From assembly GCA_023428545.1 (NCBI GenBank), contig JAEYXH010000014.1, forward strand, positions 1 through 23,985: DNA of 23,985 nucleotides. The letters run 5' to 3'. Positions 1-8,837 of this stretch are shown here, piece by piece (the first letter of the stretch is position 1; each line of letters opens with the position of its first letter). The position numbers and the translations under genes are program-made. This DNA comes from Bacteroidota bacterium (GTDB lineage: Bacteria; Bacteroidota; Bacteroidia; Bacteroidales; Prolixibacteraceae). The notes beneath the pieces are model-generated. The model was given only the letters and a program-made list of their open reading frames with translations, was not told the origin of the DNA and made no database searches.

Positions 1-2
1 AA

Positions 3-686
3 GTAAAGGTGTTTGGCCAGGAATGGGAAGAAGTGGCCTATTATAAGCAGGATATTACCGAACTCCTTTCGGAACTTCAGGGTGAAGTCTGGATCGGGGC
101 TTTTATAGGGAACTATGATAAGGGCGGACATAAAATCAGCCTCGACATAAAATATTATCCTGGTTCTCCGCAGGTACGTGAAACTGAAGGACCAGCGCAA
201 TATGTGTCTCCGCTATTCAATACGCTAAATTTCATGGAAATGGCAGGCCAGAATTACGGAACATTTTTCGACCAGGATTCCCTTACGGTTGAGTTCGTGG
301 TACCTGAGGGCGTATCGAACCTGAAACTCCGTTACATAACGACCGGTCATGGTGGCTGGGGTGGTGGCGATGAATTCAACCAGAAAATGAATACCATTTT
401 CATCGATGGTCAACTGACCTATAGTTTTATCCCGTGGAGAACGGACTGCGGAACGTTTCGCAAATACAATCCTGCGTCGGGTAATTTCTGGAACGGGGTA
501 ACTTCCAGTGATTATAGCCGCAGTGGCTGGTGCCCCGGTGGCATTACCGATCCCAACTATATTCCGCTCGATCACCTGAAGCCAGGTAAGCATACATTGA
601 AAGTGGCCATACCTCAGGGGGCCCCCCAGGGAAACAGTTTCAGTGCCTGGTGCATTTCCGGTGTCCTGATCGGGGACTTAAAATGA
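3..686 (+). CDS. PNGase F-like glycosidase, C-terminal part (5' truncated by window)
   Basis: The frame is open to the left edge, so the true start lies outside the window and the GTG at 9 is probably internal. The visible ~227 residues resemble the C-terminal jelly-roll domain of peptide-N-glycosidase F, which removes N-glycans from asparagine. Recognisable segments are TTGHGGWGGGDEF, FIPWRTDCGTFRKYNPASG, a GWCPGG segment, and a C-terminal IPQGAPQGNSFSAW stretch. The Glu of GGGDEF aligns by eye with catalytic Glu206 of Elizabethkingia PNGase F. The region matching Glu118 of that enzyme does not show an obvious Glu. The other catalytic residue (Asp60) would be in the missing N-terminal half. 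Likely exported, but the signal peptide is not in view. The family call is fairly secure; activity on N-glycans is inference. Confidence 0.75.
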   Translation, partial: VKVFGQEWEEVAYYKQDITELLSELQGEVWIGAFIGNYDKGGHKISLDIKYYPGSPQVRETEGPAQYVSPLFNTLNFMEMAGQNYGTFFDQDSLTVEFVVPEGVSNLKLRYITTGHGGWGGGDEFNQKMNTIFIDGQLTYSFIPWRTDCGTFRKYNPASGNFWNGVTSSDYSRSGWCPGGITDPNYIPLDHLKPGKHTLKVAIPQGAPQGNSFSAWCISGVLIGDLK

Positions 687-729
687 TACGGTACAACCTT
701 TTTCCATAAAAATTTAATGAAGCAATTAA

Positions 730-754
730 GGGCATCTGTGAGGATGCCCTTTTT
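730..754 (+). terminator. Rho-independent terminator after the PNGase F-like gene
   Basis: A perfect 7-bp stem GGGCATC/GATGCCC with a 6-nt loop is followed by TTTTT. It lies 44 bp after the stop codon at 686. Confidence 0.85.
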
Positions 755-827
755 AAGTTTCCGTCAATAGAAATGCGTTAGCTAACGGAAATAGATATAA
801 TTGATAAGATTATCCGGTAGAATATAT

Positions 828-855
828 AAAAAAAAGGAAGTCCGGTTTCCCGGAC
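828..855 (-). terminator. Rho-independent terminator of ald
   Basis: On the minus strand a 6-bp stem GTCCGG/CCGGAC with a GAAA tetraloop (840-855) is followed by TTCC and a run of eight T. It lies about 75 bp downstream of the ald stop and faces the terminator at 730-754. Confidence 0.8.
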
Positions 856-928
856 CCCCCTCAGCTATTTGGCTTTTGGTTTTTGGTTAAATTTGCTAAA
901 TGGTCAATTTAGGAAGAAGGACTTTCTA

Positions 929-2041
929 TTAATAAAGTGTATCAGGATCGGTATAGGTCATGTTAAATGCTTCGGCCACACCCCTGTAAACGATTTTTCC
1001 ATCCACGACATTCAGCCCTTTACCCAGCGGTATGTTTTCACGGCACGCTTTTTTCCAACCCTTATCGGCAAGCTGTAGCCCATAGGGCAGTGTGGCATTG
1101 GTCAGTGCAAGGGTCGATGTTCTTGGAACCGCTCCCGGCATGTTGGCAACGCAATAATGGATAACATCATCGATGGTGAAGACCGGATTGGCATGCGTTG
1201 TAGCCTTGGTGGTCTCGAAACATCCTCCCTGGTCAACTGCGACATCAACCAAAACAGTTCCGGGACGCATGGTTTTTAGCATGTCTTTGGTTACCAGCTT
1301 TGGAGCTTTTGCCCCTGGAATGAGAACGGCACCAATGATCAGGTCGTGCGTTTGAGCCATTTCACGGATGTTATAACCGTTACTCATCATGGTTTTTACA
1401 TTGGCAGGCATAATGTCGGCCAGATAACGCAATCTGGGGAGGCTCAGGTCCATAATGGTTACATCGGCTCCCAGTCCAGCAGCCATCTTGGCAGCCTCGG
1501 TGCCAACAACGCCACCACCGATAACCAGGACTTTTGCCGGAGGTACACCAGGTACACCACCTAACAGGATGCCTGATCCGCCAAAGGTTTTTTCAAGGTA
1601 TTTGGCACCTTGCTGAACCGACATACGGCCGGCTACCTCACTCATTGGAACGAGCAGGGGCAGCGACCTGTCGGGCAATTCAACGGTTTCATAAGCCAAA
1701 CACACGGCACCGCTATCGACCATCGCATTAGTCAACTCTTCGGATGAAGCAAAGTGGAAATAGGTGTATACGATCTGACTTTTTTTAACCAGTTTGTATT
1801 CCGGCTCAATCGGTTCTTTCACCTTGATAATCATCTCGGCAATGGCATATACTTCCTCAATGGTTGACAGAATTGTGGCTCCGGCGGATGCGTAAACCTC
1901 GTCAGCAAATCCGCTGCCGATACCCGCAGTCGATTGTACATATACGGTATGGCCGTGTTTAACAAACTCGGCAGCACCGGCAGGTGTCAACGCCACCCTG
2001 TTTTCGTTATTTTTAATCTCTTTTGGAACTCCGATAATCAT
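929..2041 (-). CDS. ald: Alanine dehydrogenase
   Basis: NAD-dependent alanine dehydrogenase (L-alanine + NAD + water to pyruvate + ammonia + NADH), reversible and cytosolic. The 370-aa length is typical of the family. The N-terminus MIIGVPKEIKNNENRVALTP is the family signature with Arg15. Lys75 lies in KVKEP, His96 in YTYFHFAS and Asp270 in VDVAVDQGG; these match the residues known for substrate binding and catalysis. The Rossmann motif GGGVVG is at 175-180, with Asp198 at the end of the following strand. No Shine-Dalgarno sequence precedes the ATG, which is common in Bacteroidota. It is divergent from an aminotransferase, so the two may be linked through alanine, pyruvate and ammonia. An operator-like inverted repeat overlaps its -7 element. 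Confidence 0.96.
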   Translation of the reverse strand: MIIGVPKEIKNNENRVALTPAGAAEFVKHGHTVYVQSTAGIGSGFADEVYASAGATILSTIEEVYAIAEMIIKVKEPIEPEYKLVKKSQIVYTYFHFASSEELTNAMVDSGAVCLAYETVELPDRSLPLLVPMSEVAGRMSVQQGAKYLEKTFGGSGILLGGVPGVPPAKVLVIGGGVVGTEAAKMAAGLGADVTIMDLSLPRLRYLADIMPANVKTMMSNGYNIREMAQTHDLIIGAVLIPGAKAPKLVTKDMLKTMRPGTVLVDVAVDQGGCFETTKATTHANPVFTIDDVIHYCVANMPGAVPRTSTLALTNATLPYGLQLADKGWKKACRENIPLGKGLNVVDGKIVYRGVAEAFNMTYTDPDTLY

Positions 2042-2058
2042 GGTATATAGTTTTATGA

Positions 2059-2095
2059 ATGATTTCTGGGATCAAAAGTACAATCCCGAAATCAT
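2059..2095 (-). promoter_or_regulatory. ald promoter -7 element inside an inverted repeat
   Basis: On the minus strand TACTTTTG (2073-2080) fits the Bacteroidota -7 consensus TAnnTTTG exactly and lies about 32 bp from the ald ATG. It sits in a 10-nt spacer between two arms: ATGATTTC-T-GGGAT (2059-2072) and ATCCCGAAATCAT (2083-2095). The arms are complementary over 13 positions, apart from one extra T. The arrangement suggests a repressor operator over the promoter core. The regulator is not identifiable. Confidence 0.55.
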
Positions 2096-2220
2096 GAAAA
2101 ATATGATAAAAATTATCCGTTTGGGGAAATTCTACCGGACTTTTCGAGGCCTTGTCTTGTGCGAAATGAGGTTCTGAAACAAAGAAATATCAATTTGAAA
2201 GTTATTTTTTCGATTAGATG

Positions 2221-2274
2221 ATCATTTTTCAAAATATGGTCTTCTTTCATATCATTTTTCAAGTAGTATATTTA
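2221..2274 (+). promoter_or_regulatory. Aminotransferase upstream region: two direct repeats and a candidate -7 element
   Basis: The 12-mer ATCATTTTTCAA occurs at 2221-2232 and again at 2251-2262, exactly 30 bp apart (about three helical turns). TATATTTA at 2267-2274 matches TAnnTTTG at 7 of 8 positions and is 23 bp from the ATG. This fits an activator or repressor binding in tandem upstream of the promoter. The remainder of the 255-bp intergenic region is AT-rich with no further gene. Confidence 0.4.
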
Positions 2275-2296
2275 CACGCCAGAAAAAATTGATTTT

Positions 2297-3496
2297 ATGC
2301 CACATGTTTCAAACAGGGGGATTGCAATGCCCGACTCGCCGATACGCAAGCTGGTTCCATTTGCCAACAAAGCAAAGGCACGTGGAATCAAGGTTTACCA
2401 TCTGAACATTGGTCAGCCTGATCTGCCAACTCCCGAAATAGCGCTTGATGCCATCAGGTCGATCGACCGGAAGATTCTCGAATATTCCCCAAGTGATGGA
2501 ATATACTCCCTGCGTGAGAAACTGGCGGCCTATTACCATAATTTTAACATTGAAGTAAGTGCAGAGGATATCATTATCACGACCGGAGGATCGGAAGCGG
2601 TGACTTTTGCTTTCATGGCCTGTCTTGATCCCGGAGATGAAATTATTGTTCCCGAACCTGCGTATGCCAATTATACTGCATTTGCCGTAAGTGCCGGAGC
2701 GGTGATCAGGTCAATTCCCAGTTCCATCGAAACCGGTTTTGCATTACCCCCGGTCGAGGATTTTGAAAAACTGATAACGCCCCGTACCAAAGGAATCATG
2801 ATCTGTAATCCAAACAATCCGACCGGATACCTTTACACCAGGGAAGAGATGAACAAGATCAGGGACCTGGTAAAGAAATATGACTTGTTCCTGTTTTCTG
2901 ATGAAGTATACCGGGAGTTCTGTTACACAGGAGCTCCTTACATTTCAGCTTTTCACCTGGATGAAATCGAAAACAACGTAATTCTCATTGACTCCGTTTC
3001 AAAAAGGTACAGTGAATGTGGGATCAGGATTGGTGCGTTGGTAGTCAAAAACAAGGAAGTATACAACAATGTCATGAAGTTCTGTCAGGCCAGGCTAAGT
3101 CCGCCTCTCCTTGGCCAGATTGCGGCTGAAGCCTCGCTTGATGTTCCGGAAGGATATATGCTTGACAATTACAATGAGTACCTGAGGCGTCGCAATTTCC
3201 TGATCGATGGGCTGAACCGTATTCCGGGAGTTTTTTCCCCGATTCCGATGGGCGCATTTTATACTGTTGCCCGATTGCCTGTGGAAGATGCTGACCATTT
3301 CTGTAAATGGCTGTTATCGGATTTCGAACTGGAGGGTCAGACAATTTTCATGGCACCTGCTTCCGGTTTTTATACCACGCCGGGCTTTGGAAAGGATGAA
3401 GTGAGGATTGCCTATGTTTTAAAGAAAGAAGACCTGGCCATCTCATTGAAGATTCTCGAAGAAGCACTGAAGGTATATCCGCATAAAACCATATAA
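2297..3496 (+). CDS. Class I/II pyridoxal-phosphate aminotransferase
   Basis: Cytosolic PLP-dependent aminotransferase of fold type I, 399 aa. GQPDLPTP lies near 39-46, NPNNPTG at 171-177, SDEVYRE at 201-207 with the Asp and Tyr that contact PLP, the Schiff-base lysine is Lys236 in SVSKRYSECGIRIG, and a C-terminal DEVRIAY arginine binds the substrate carboxylate. It belongs to the aspartate/aromatic/alanine aminotransferase group. The exact substrate cannot be read from sequence; divergence from ald makes alanine or another pyruvate-linked amino acid plausible. Two ATGs are possible (residues 1 and 11, MPDSPIRKL). The first is used here because it sits at a normal distance from the candidate -7 element. 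The gene ends 4 bp before a strong terminator stem. Confidence 0.9.
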   Translation: MPHVSNRGIAMPDSPIRKLVPFANKAKARGIKVYHLNIGQPDLPTPEIALDAIRSIDRKILEYSPSDGIYSLREKLAAYYHNFNIEVSAEDIIITTGGSEAVTFAFMACLDPGDEIIVPEPAYANYTAFAVSAGAVIRSIPSSIETGFALPPVEDFEKLITPRTKGIMICNPNNPTGYLYTREEMNKIRDLVKKYDLFLFSDEVYREFCYTGAPYISAFHLDEIENNVILIDSVSKRYSECGIRIGALVVKNKEVYNNVMKFCQARLSPPLLGQIAAEASLDVPEGYMLDNYNEYLRRRNFLIDGLNRIPGVFSPIPMGAFYTVARLPVEDADHFCKWLLSDFELEGQTIFMAPASGFYTTPGFGKDEVRIAYVLKKEDLAISLKILEEALKVYPHKTI

Positions 3497-3528
3497 AAAA
3501 ACAGGCGGTGATTCCGCCTGTTTTTTTT
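3494..3528. terminator. Bidirectional terminator between aminotransferase and DPP IV genes
   Basis: An 8-bp stem ACAGGCGG/CCGCCTGT with a 5-nt loop is flanked by A-run and T-run, so it can end transcription on both strands. It lies between the convergent stops at 3496 (+) and 3532 (-). Confidence 0.9.
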
Positions 3529-3531
3529 ATA

Positions 3532-5724
3532 TCAATTACCTTGTAATTCCCTCTTCAGGAAATCAGTTTTCATTTTGTACAGATGCATGGTAGTGTTACC
3601 ACCCCTGATACCATGATTTCGATTGGTATAGATCATCATTTCGAACTGGACATTTCCTTGTACCATTGCTTCGGCTAATTCCATGGAATTCTGGACATGC
3701 ACATTATCGTCGGCAGTTCCATGGACCAGCAACATCCTGCCTTTAATTTTGCCTGCATGCGAAAGGGGAGAGTTGTCGTCGTAACCATCAGGATTCTCGC
3801 GGGGAGTCCGCATGTACCTTTCTGTATAGATCGAATCATAAAATCTCCAGCTGGTTACTGGTGCCACTGAAATCCCTGCCCTGAACAATTCGCCACCCTT
3901 CGACATGGTAAGTGCGGTCATGAAGCCTCCATAACTCCAACCCCAGATGGCGATCTTTTGACCGTCAATATAGGATTGACCTGCCAGATACCGGGCAGCT
4001 TCCACCATATCGTCAGATTCATACTTGCCCAATTGCATGTAAGTCGCTTTCCGGAAAGCTTCACCTCGTGCTCCGGTTCCACGGGGATCAACACTGACGA
4101 CGACAAAACCTTCCTGGGCCAGGTATTCGTTCCAGCCCACCCTGAAATTATCGAGTACTTGTTGTGAGTTGGGTCCGCTGTATTGGGTGATCAGGACCGG
4201 GTATTTTTGGGACGGATTAAATCCGGCAGGTTTTAGCATCCAGCCATGCAGTTCAATTCCTTCCGATGTTTTAAAGGTGAAAAACTCTTTCATCGCGAGC
4301 GCATAATCTTTTACCGTGTTTTTCAGGGCCTCATTGCTCTCCAGTACCCTTATTTGCTTTCCCTGCCAATCATGCAAAGTGACAAGGTTAGGGGTTGTGC
4401 TGTTGCTGAAGTAATTGATGTAATATTTGAAACCCTTTGCAAAAGCGGCCTGATTGGTGCCTTGTAGGGACGATAACTTGCCTTTTTTCTTGCCATCCTG
4501 GCTGGTATAATAGACCTCCCTTCTGGTGGGTGATTCGGCTGCAGCCTGGTAGTAAAATAGCTTGCGGCCCGGATCATAACCGTAAAAATCGGTCACGTCA
4601 AAATCGCCGTTCGTCAGCTGGGCAAGTTCGAAACCCTGCTTGTCGTGTAAATAAAGGTGTGAATAGCCATTTCTTTCGCTGGTGACAACAAAATGACCAT
4701 TATCGAGAAAAATGAATTTGTCGAGGAAATCCTGATCAACAAATTTGTCGTTTTTCTCCCTGTAGATCAATCGGGAATCACCGGTAAACGGATTGGAATA
4801 CAATACATCAAGTTGATCCTGCCGTCTGTTTAAACGCATAATTACCAAATCGTTTGCATCGGGTGTCCAGTTAATTCTTGGAATATACTGGTCGGTTTCT
4901 TCCCCTGCATCGGCGGTTATGGTGGTTCTGCTCCTGATTTCATGCACCATCACCTTGACGATCGAATTTTTCTCACCGGCTTTTGGATACTTGAAGGTTT
5001 CTTCACCCGGATAAAGACTGAACTCATCCATTGCAGGCTGCAATCCTTTAAACATTGCCATGGAAAACTCGCGTACCCCTGATTCATCGAACTGCATAAA
5101 AGCAAGGAATTTGCTGTCGGGCGACCAAGCAAACGCTTTACTGAACCCAAACTCTTCCTCATATACCCAGTCGGGGGCACCATTGATGATCCGGTTGCGC
5201 TCGCCATCATAGGTTATCTGATTTTCGGTTCCAAAGCGAAGACTTTTTACAAACAGGTTATTGTCCCTGACATATGCAACCCTTTCGCCATCAGGCGAGA
5301 AGGTTGCCAATTGTTGCTTGCCTTTGTCTGAAAGCGGTGTCAGTTCCTGTGTGACTGAATTCCAGACATAATATGCTGCAGTATATGAATGCCTGTAAAT
5401 GGGCTCTATGTCAGTCGTCAGCAGTATCTTGGTTTCATCGCTGCTGAATTCGTACTGGTTGAAACGGTTGATTGGCGCATTTTCAATGGTTGACAGATCA
5501 AAAACAACTGAAACTTTCTCTCCGCTTTGATAGCTGTATTTGACAACCCTTGCCCCGCTTTCCATCACCGTATAATGGTTCCCATCGTTCATTGACCGGA
5601 GTCCCTGGACTGATTTTTGGTTAAAAGTCCCATTTACGAAAAGATCTTCAAGCGTGATTTGTTTCTGGGCTGACAGGATAAACGGAATAAATGCCAAAAA
5701 CATGAATATTCGTAACTTACGCAT
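3532..5724 (-). CDS. Dipeptidyl peptidase IV (S9B), secreted
   Basis: Serine exopeptidase that releases N-terminal Xaa-Pro/Xaa-Ala dipeptides, expected in the periplasm. The start at 5724 is preferred because MRKLRIFMFLAFIPFILSAQ is a clean signal peptide; the in-frame ATG at 5754 would add ten residues before it. In the longer numbering, the beta-propeller domain spans roughly 90-440 and contains DWVYEEEF, with the Glu pair (200/201) that grips the free N-terminus. The alpha/beta-hydrolase domain covers about 530-735. The nucleophile Ser607 lies in GWSYGG, Asp682 in HGTADDNVH and His714 in NRNHGI, with spacing close to human DPP IV. All catalytic residues are present and the length (730 aa) is normal. 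It is monocistronic between a shared terminator and thrS. Likely role: using peptides as carbon and nitrogen source. Confidence 0.95.
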   Translation of the reverse strand: MRKLRIFMFLAFIPFILSAQKQITLEDLFVNGTFNQKSVQGLRSMNDGNHYTVMESGARVVKYSYQSGEKVSVVFDLSTIENAPINRFNQYEFSSDETKILLTTDIEPIYRHSYTAAYYVWNSVTQELTPLSDKGKQQLATFSPDGERVAYVRDNNLFVKSLRFGTENQITYDGERNRIINGAPDWVYEEEFGFSKAFAWSPDSKFLAFMQFDESGVREFSMAMFKGLQPAMDEFSLYPGEETFKYPKAGEKNSIVKVMVHEIRSRTTITADAGEETDQYIPRINWTPDANDLVIMRLNRRQDQLDVLYSNPFTGDSRLIYREKNDKFVDQDFLDKFIFLDNGHFVVTSERNGYSHLYLHDKQGFELAQLTNGDFDVTDFYGYDPGRKLFYYQAAAESPTRREVYYTSQDGKKKGKLSSLQGTNQAAFAKGFKYYINYFSNSTTPNLVTLHDWQGKQIRVLESNEALKNTVKDYALAMKEFFTFKTSEGIELHGWMLKPAGFNPSQKYPVLITQYSGPNSQQVLDNFRVGWNEYLAQEGFVVVSVDPRGTGARGEAFRKATYMQLGKYESDDMVEAARYLAGQSYIDGQKIAIWGWSYGGFMTALTMSKGGELFRAGISVAPVTSWRFYDSIYTERYMRTPRENPDGYDDNSPLSHAGKIKGRMLLVHGTADDNVHVQNSMELAEAMVQGNVQFEMMIYTNRNHGIRGGNTTMHLYKMKTDFLKRELQGN

Positions 5725-6026
5725 AGTTGAAATTTTTAATTGTATCGTATTCAAATATTTACGTCAGACTGAAATCAGTTTTTTTTTGATTTGACAGACT
5801 GCATACCTCAATTAAGATTTTGATTGTGGGCGAAAATAACAAATCAAAATGAATAGTTTCCCATGTTGATTATGAAACAATGGCAGCCTGGAGAGAAAGG
5901 TGCAGAGTTTCAAAGATTAGCACTAACTTATTTTCTATGTTAAACCTCATCAAAACAAATGAAAAGGAGCTCTGTTTATAGTGAAAGTATTATCTTTGCA
6001 CCCTGAATTTTTACGACTCATTTACA
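5725..6026. other. Intergenic region between DPP IV and thrS (302 bp)
   Basis: The region holds the divergent control sequences of the DPP IV gene and thrS. The thrS -7 element is at 5991-5998. An imperfect hairpin (CCAT..TT / AACAATGG with one bulge, about 5861-5883) is visible but has no known counterpart. I see no open frame with coding character, and no T-box-like leader. Confidence 0.5.
5991..5998 (+). promoter_or_regulatory. Candidate promoter -7 element of thrS
   Basis: TATCTTTG fits TAnnTTTG exactly and is followed by CA. It lies 28 bp from the thrS ATG, giving a leader of about 20-25 nt. The upstream TGTTTA (5973-5978) could take the place of the -33 element, but the match is weak. 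Confidence 0.55.
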
Positions 6027-7976
6027 ATGATAAAAATAACACTCCCTGATAGCAGCGTACGTGAATTTGAATCCGGAGTAACCGGCATGCAGATAGCGGA
6101 AGCCATATCCAACCGATTGGCAAAAGATGTTTTATCGGTATCGGTTAATGGTGAAGTTTGGGATCTGACCCGACCCATCACAGGCGATGCTTCAATAAAG
6201 CTAAATACCTGGGATGATCGCGAAGGGAAGGAAACCTTTTGGCATTCATCTGCACACCTGATGGCAGAGGCAATTGAAAATTATTTTCCCGGTACCAGGT
6301 TTGGCATTGGTCCGACGGTTGATAACGGGTTTTATTATGACATTGATTTGCCGGGAGGCCAGCAACTGACAGAAAAGGATTTGGAGAAGGTTGAGCAGAA
6401 GATGCTGGAACTTGCGCGCGGAAAGGAGGACATTGTTCGCTCCTCCATCAGCAAAGCCGATGCAATGCAGCTTTTCTCTGAAAAAGGCGATGAATTGAAG
6501 CTCGAATTGATCAGCGAATTGGAGGACGGTACCATTACCCTCTACAAACAGGGTAATTTTACGGATCTTTGCAGAGGGCCTCACCTGCCAAACTCAGGTT
6601 ATATCAAGGCAATCAAGCTGATGTCAATTGCCGGTGCCTACTGGCGGGGTGACGAAAAGAACAAGATGCTTACCCGTGTCTATGGAATTACCTTCCCAAA
6701 GCAGAAAATGCTGGAAGAATACCTCGTTCTGCTCGAAGAAGCCAAGAAAAGAGACCATCGCAAGATTGGTAAGGAACTGGAGCTTTTCACTTTCTCTGAA
6801 GCTGTTGGACAAGGCCTTCCTTTGTGGTTGCCGAAAGGCGCTCAACTCAGGGCCCAGCTCGAGGACTTTCTTAAAAAGATCCAGAAGCGGTTTGGTTACG
6901 ATCAGGTAATCACTCCCCATATCGGTGATGTACAACTGTATAAAACCTCAGGGCACTACGAAAAGTACGGAAAAGACTCATTCCAGGTAATCAAAACCCC
7001 GGCAGAAGGTGAAGAATACCTGCTAAAGCCGATGAATTGCCCACATCATTGCGAAATATACAAGGCAAAGCCACATTCATACAAGGATCTTCCATTGAGA
7101 ATGGCTGAATTCGGAACAGTATACCGCTATGAAATGAGTGGTGAGCTTCACGGATTGACCAGGGTCAGGGGATTTACGCAGGATGATGCCCACATCTTCT
7201 GTCGTCCCGACCAGCTCAAGGATGAATTCAAGAAGGTGATCGATATTGTATTTATTATCTTTAAAGCTCTCGACTTCAAGGAATATACAGCCCAGATATC
7301 ACTCAGGGATCCAGGGAAACCCGAAAAATATATCGGAACTCCCGAGAACTGGGATAAGGCTGAAAAGGCCATTATCGAGGCTTGCGAGGAAAAAGGATTG
7401 CGCACCGTGACAGAAATGGGCGAGGCTGCATTCTATGGCCCGAAGCTTGATTTTATGGTGAAGGATGCTTTGGGAAGGAGTTGGCAGCTCGGAACAATCC
7501 AGGTCGACTACAACCTGCCTGAAAGGTTCCAGCTCGAGTATATTGGCGCTGACGATAAGAGACACCGGCCGGTTATGATCCACAGGGCACCCTTTGGGTC
7601 TATGGAAAGGTTTGTGGCAGTGTTGATTGAACACACTGCAGGTAAATTTCCACTTTGGCTGACACCCGATCAGGTTGTGGTCATGCCAATCAGTGAAAAA
7701 TATAATGAATATGCTGCCAAAGTTTCAGAATTACTGAATTTTTCCGATATTCGCAGCTTCGTTGACGACCGTAATGAGAAGATTGGCAGAAAGATACGTG
7801 ACAACGAACTGAAGCGTATTCCTTATCTTCTGATTGTTGGTGAAAAAGAAGAGGAAACCCAAACGGTTGCAGTTCGCCGACAAGGTGAAGGCGACAAAGG
7901 AACCATGGAAGTAAACGAATTTATCCTGTTTATACAGGAAGAGATCAAGAAACAATTAACCGCATTGTATAACTAA
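6027..7976 (+). CDS. thrS: Threonyl-tRNA synthetase
   Basis: Class II aminoacyl-tRNA synthetase charging tRNA-Thr, cytosolic, 649 aa (normal for the full-length bacterial form). The N-terminal TGS domain spans about 1-62. The editing domain carries the zinc-type motifs HSSAH (His73/His77) and CRGPH (Cys182/His186). The catalytic core has zinc ligands Cys338 in MNCPHH, His389 in DDAHIF and His519 in MIHRAPFGS. Motif 2 is [15 protein letters not shown] and the anticodon-binding domain occupies about 545-640. It is the first gene of the thrS-infC-rpmI-rplT cluster, a classic order. The gap to the infC start codon is only 15 nt and contains the infC ribosome-binding site. Confidence 0.98.
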   Translation: MIKITLPDSSVREFESGVTGMQIAEAISNRLAKDVLSVSVNGEVWDLTRPITGDASIKLNTWDDREGKETFWHSSAHLMAEAIENYFPGTRFGIGPTVDNGFYYDIDLPGGQQLTEKDLEKVEQKMLELARGKEDIVRSSISKADAMQLFSEKGDELKLELISELEDGTITLYKQGNFTDLCRGPHLPNSGYIKAIKLMSIAGAYWRGDEKNKMLTRVYGITFPKQKMLEEYLVLLEEAKKRDHRKIGKELELFTFSEAVGQGLPLWLPKGAQLRAQLEDFLKKIQKRFGYDQVITPHIGDVQLYKTSGHYEKYGKDSFQVIKTPAEGEEYLLKPMNCPHHCEIYKAKPHSYKDLPLRMAEFGTVYRYEMSGELHGLTRVRGFTQDDAHIFCRPDQLKDEFKKVIDIVFIIFKALDFKEYTAQISLRDPGKPEKYIGTPENWDKAEKAIIEACEEKGLRTVTEMGEAAFYGPKLDFMVKDALGRSWQLGTIQVDYNLPERFQLEYIGADDKRHRPVMIHRAPFGSMERFVAVLIEHTAGKFPLWLTPDQVVVMPISEKYNEYAAKVSELLNFSDIRSFVDDRNEKIGRKIRDNELKRIPYLLIVGEKEEETQTVAVRRQGEGDKGTMEVNEFILFIQEEIKKQLTALYN

Positions 7977-7979
7977 ATT

Positions 7980-7985
7980 AGGAGG
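7980..7985 (+). promoter_or_regulatory. Strong Shine-Dalgarno sequence deciding the infC start
   Basis: AGGAGG lies 6 nt before ATT (7992) and 9 nt before ATA (7995). An in-frame TGA at 7989-7991 blocks any earlier start. A strong site of this kind is uncommon among the other genes of this window and would compensate for a weak start codon. Confidence 0.8.
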
Positions 7986-7991
7986 ACCTGA

Positions 7992-8567
7992 ATTATAGCA
8001 GTTAAAAAAATTATTACTCGGGCCAGCAGACCGGAAAGAAATACACCAGAAGACACCGGAGGGTACCGGGTAAATGAAAAAATCAAGGCAGCGCAAGTTC
8101 GCCTTGTGGGGGATAACATCGAGAACCCCGGAGTTTACTCTTTGCGCGAAGCAATGAAGATCGCCGATTCATTGGATTTGGATCTGGTGGAAATTTCACC
8201 GAAAGCCGATCCACCGGTATGTAAAGCTACCGATTTCTCCAAATTTCTGTACCAGCAGAAAAAGAAGCAAAAGGAGATCAAGGCGAAAACTGTCAAGGTT
8301 GTAGTTAAGGAAATCAGATTCGGTCCGCAGACTGACGATCATGATTTCAATTTTAAGTTGCGACATGCAGAGAAGTTCCTGCAGGAAGGTGCAAAAGTTA
8401 AGGCTTATGTGTTTTTCAAGGGAAGATCGATCCTGTTTAAAGAACAGGGCGAGATCCTTCTCCTGAAATTTGCAACCTCCCTCGAAGATTACGGTAAGGT
8501 AGAGCAACTGCCCAAGCTGGAAGGGAAAAGAATGACCATGTTTATTTCACCAAAGAAGAAATCATAA
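7992..8567 (+). CDS. infC: Translation initiation factor IF-3, with a non-AUG start
   Basis: IF-3 binds the 30S subunit, prevents premature 50S joining and proofreads initiator tRNA and start codon. The protein is ~190 aa. The N-domain begins around [30 protein letters not shown] (quoted in parts: [18 protein letters not shown]), followed by the linker with [16 protein letters not shown] and the C-domain [13 protein letters not shown] to EGKRMTMF. The usual start codons do not occur in frame between the TGA at 7989 and the GTG at 8106. That GTG lies inside the N-domain and would delete conserved residues. The start must therefore be ATT at 7992 or ATA at 7995, giving (M)(I)[11 protein letters not shown]. 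coli infC uses AUU, and IF-3 represses its own AUU-started mRNA, so the same feedback is likely here. Confidence 0.93.
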   Translation: MIAVKKIITRASRPERNTPEDTGGYRVNEKIKAAQVRLVGDNIENPGVYSLREAMKIADSLDLDLVEISPKADPPVCKATDFSKFLYQQKKKQKEIKAKTVKVVVKEIRFGPQTDDHDFNFKLRHAEKFLQEGAKVKAYVFFKGRSILFKEQGEILLLKFATSLEDYGKVEQLPKLEGKRMTMFISPKKKS

Positions 8568-8597
8568 TTTCAAGAAATCATTTTAAAAAGCAGGAAA

Positions 8598-8795
8598 ATG
8601 CCAAAAATGAAAACCAATTCGGGAGCAAAGAAGAGATTCAAGCTTACCGGAACAGGAAAAATTAAAAGGAAGCATGCTTACAAAAGTCACATTTTGACCA
8701 AGAAGAGCACAAAAAGGAAAAGGAACCTCGGTTACTGGACCACCATTGACTCTACCAATGTTCAGAATGTCAAGCTTTTGCTTAACATGAGATAA
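8598..8795 (+). CDS. rpmI: 50S ribosomal protein L35
   Basis: A 65-aa highly basic protein with the L35 signature [20 protein letters not shown] and the [15 protein letters not shown] segment. It is a component of the large ribosomal subunit. It starts 30 bp after infC and is almost certainly cotranscribed with it. Confidence 0.98.
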   Translation: MPKMKTNSGAKKRFKLTGTGKIKRKHAYKSHILTKKSTKRKRNLGYWTTIDSTNVQNVKLLLNMR

Positions 8796-8837
8796 TATTT
8801 ATTTTTCCAATTTTATAATTAACAGAGTAAATAACCC

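Noticed and set aside
5861..5883. Hairpin upstream of thrS as a T-box or leader attenuator
   Set aside because: It lies upstream of the predicted promoter element, so it would not be in the mRNA, and no T-box sequence is present.
8106..8567. infC starting at GTG 8106
   Set aside because: It would remove about 38 residues including the conserved start of the IF-3 N-domain ([15 protein letters not shown]), and it has no ribosome-binding site; the AGGAGG lies before 7992.
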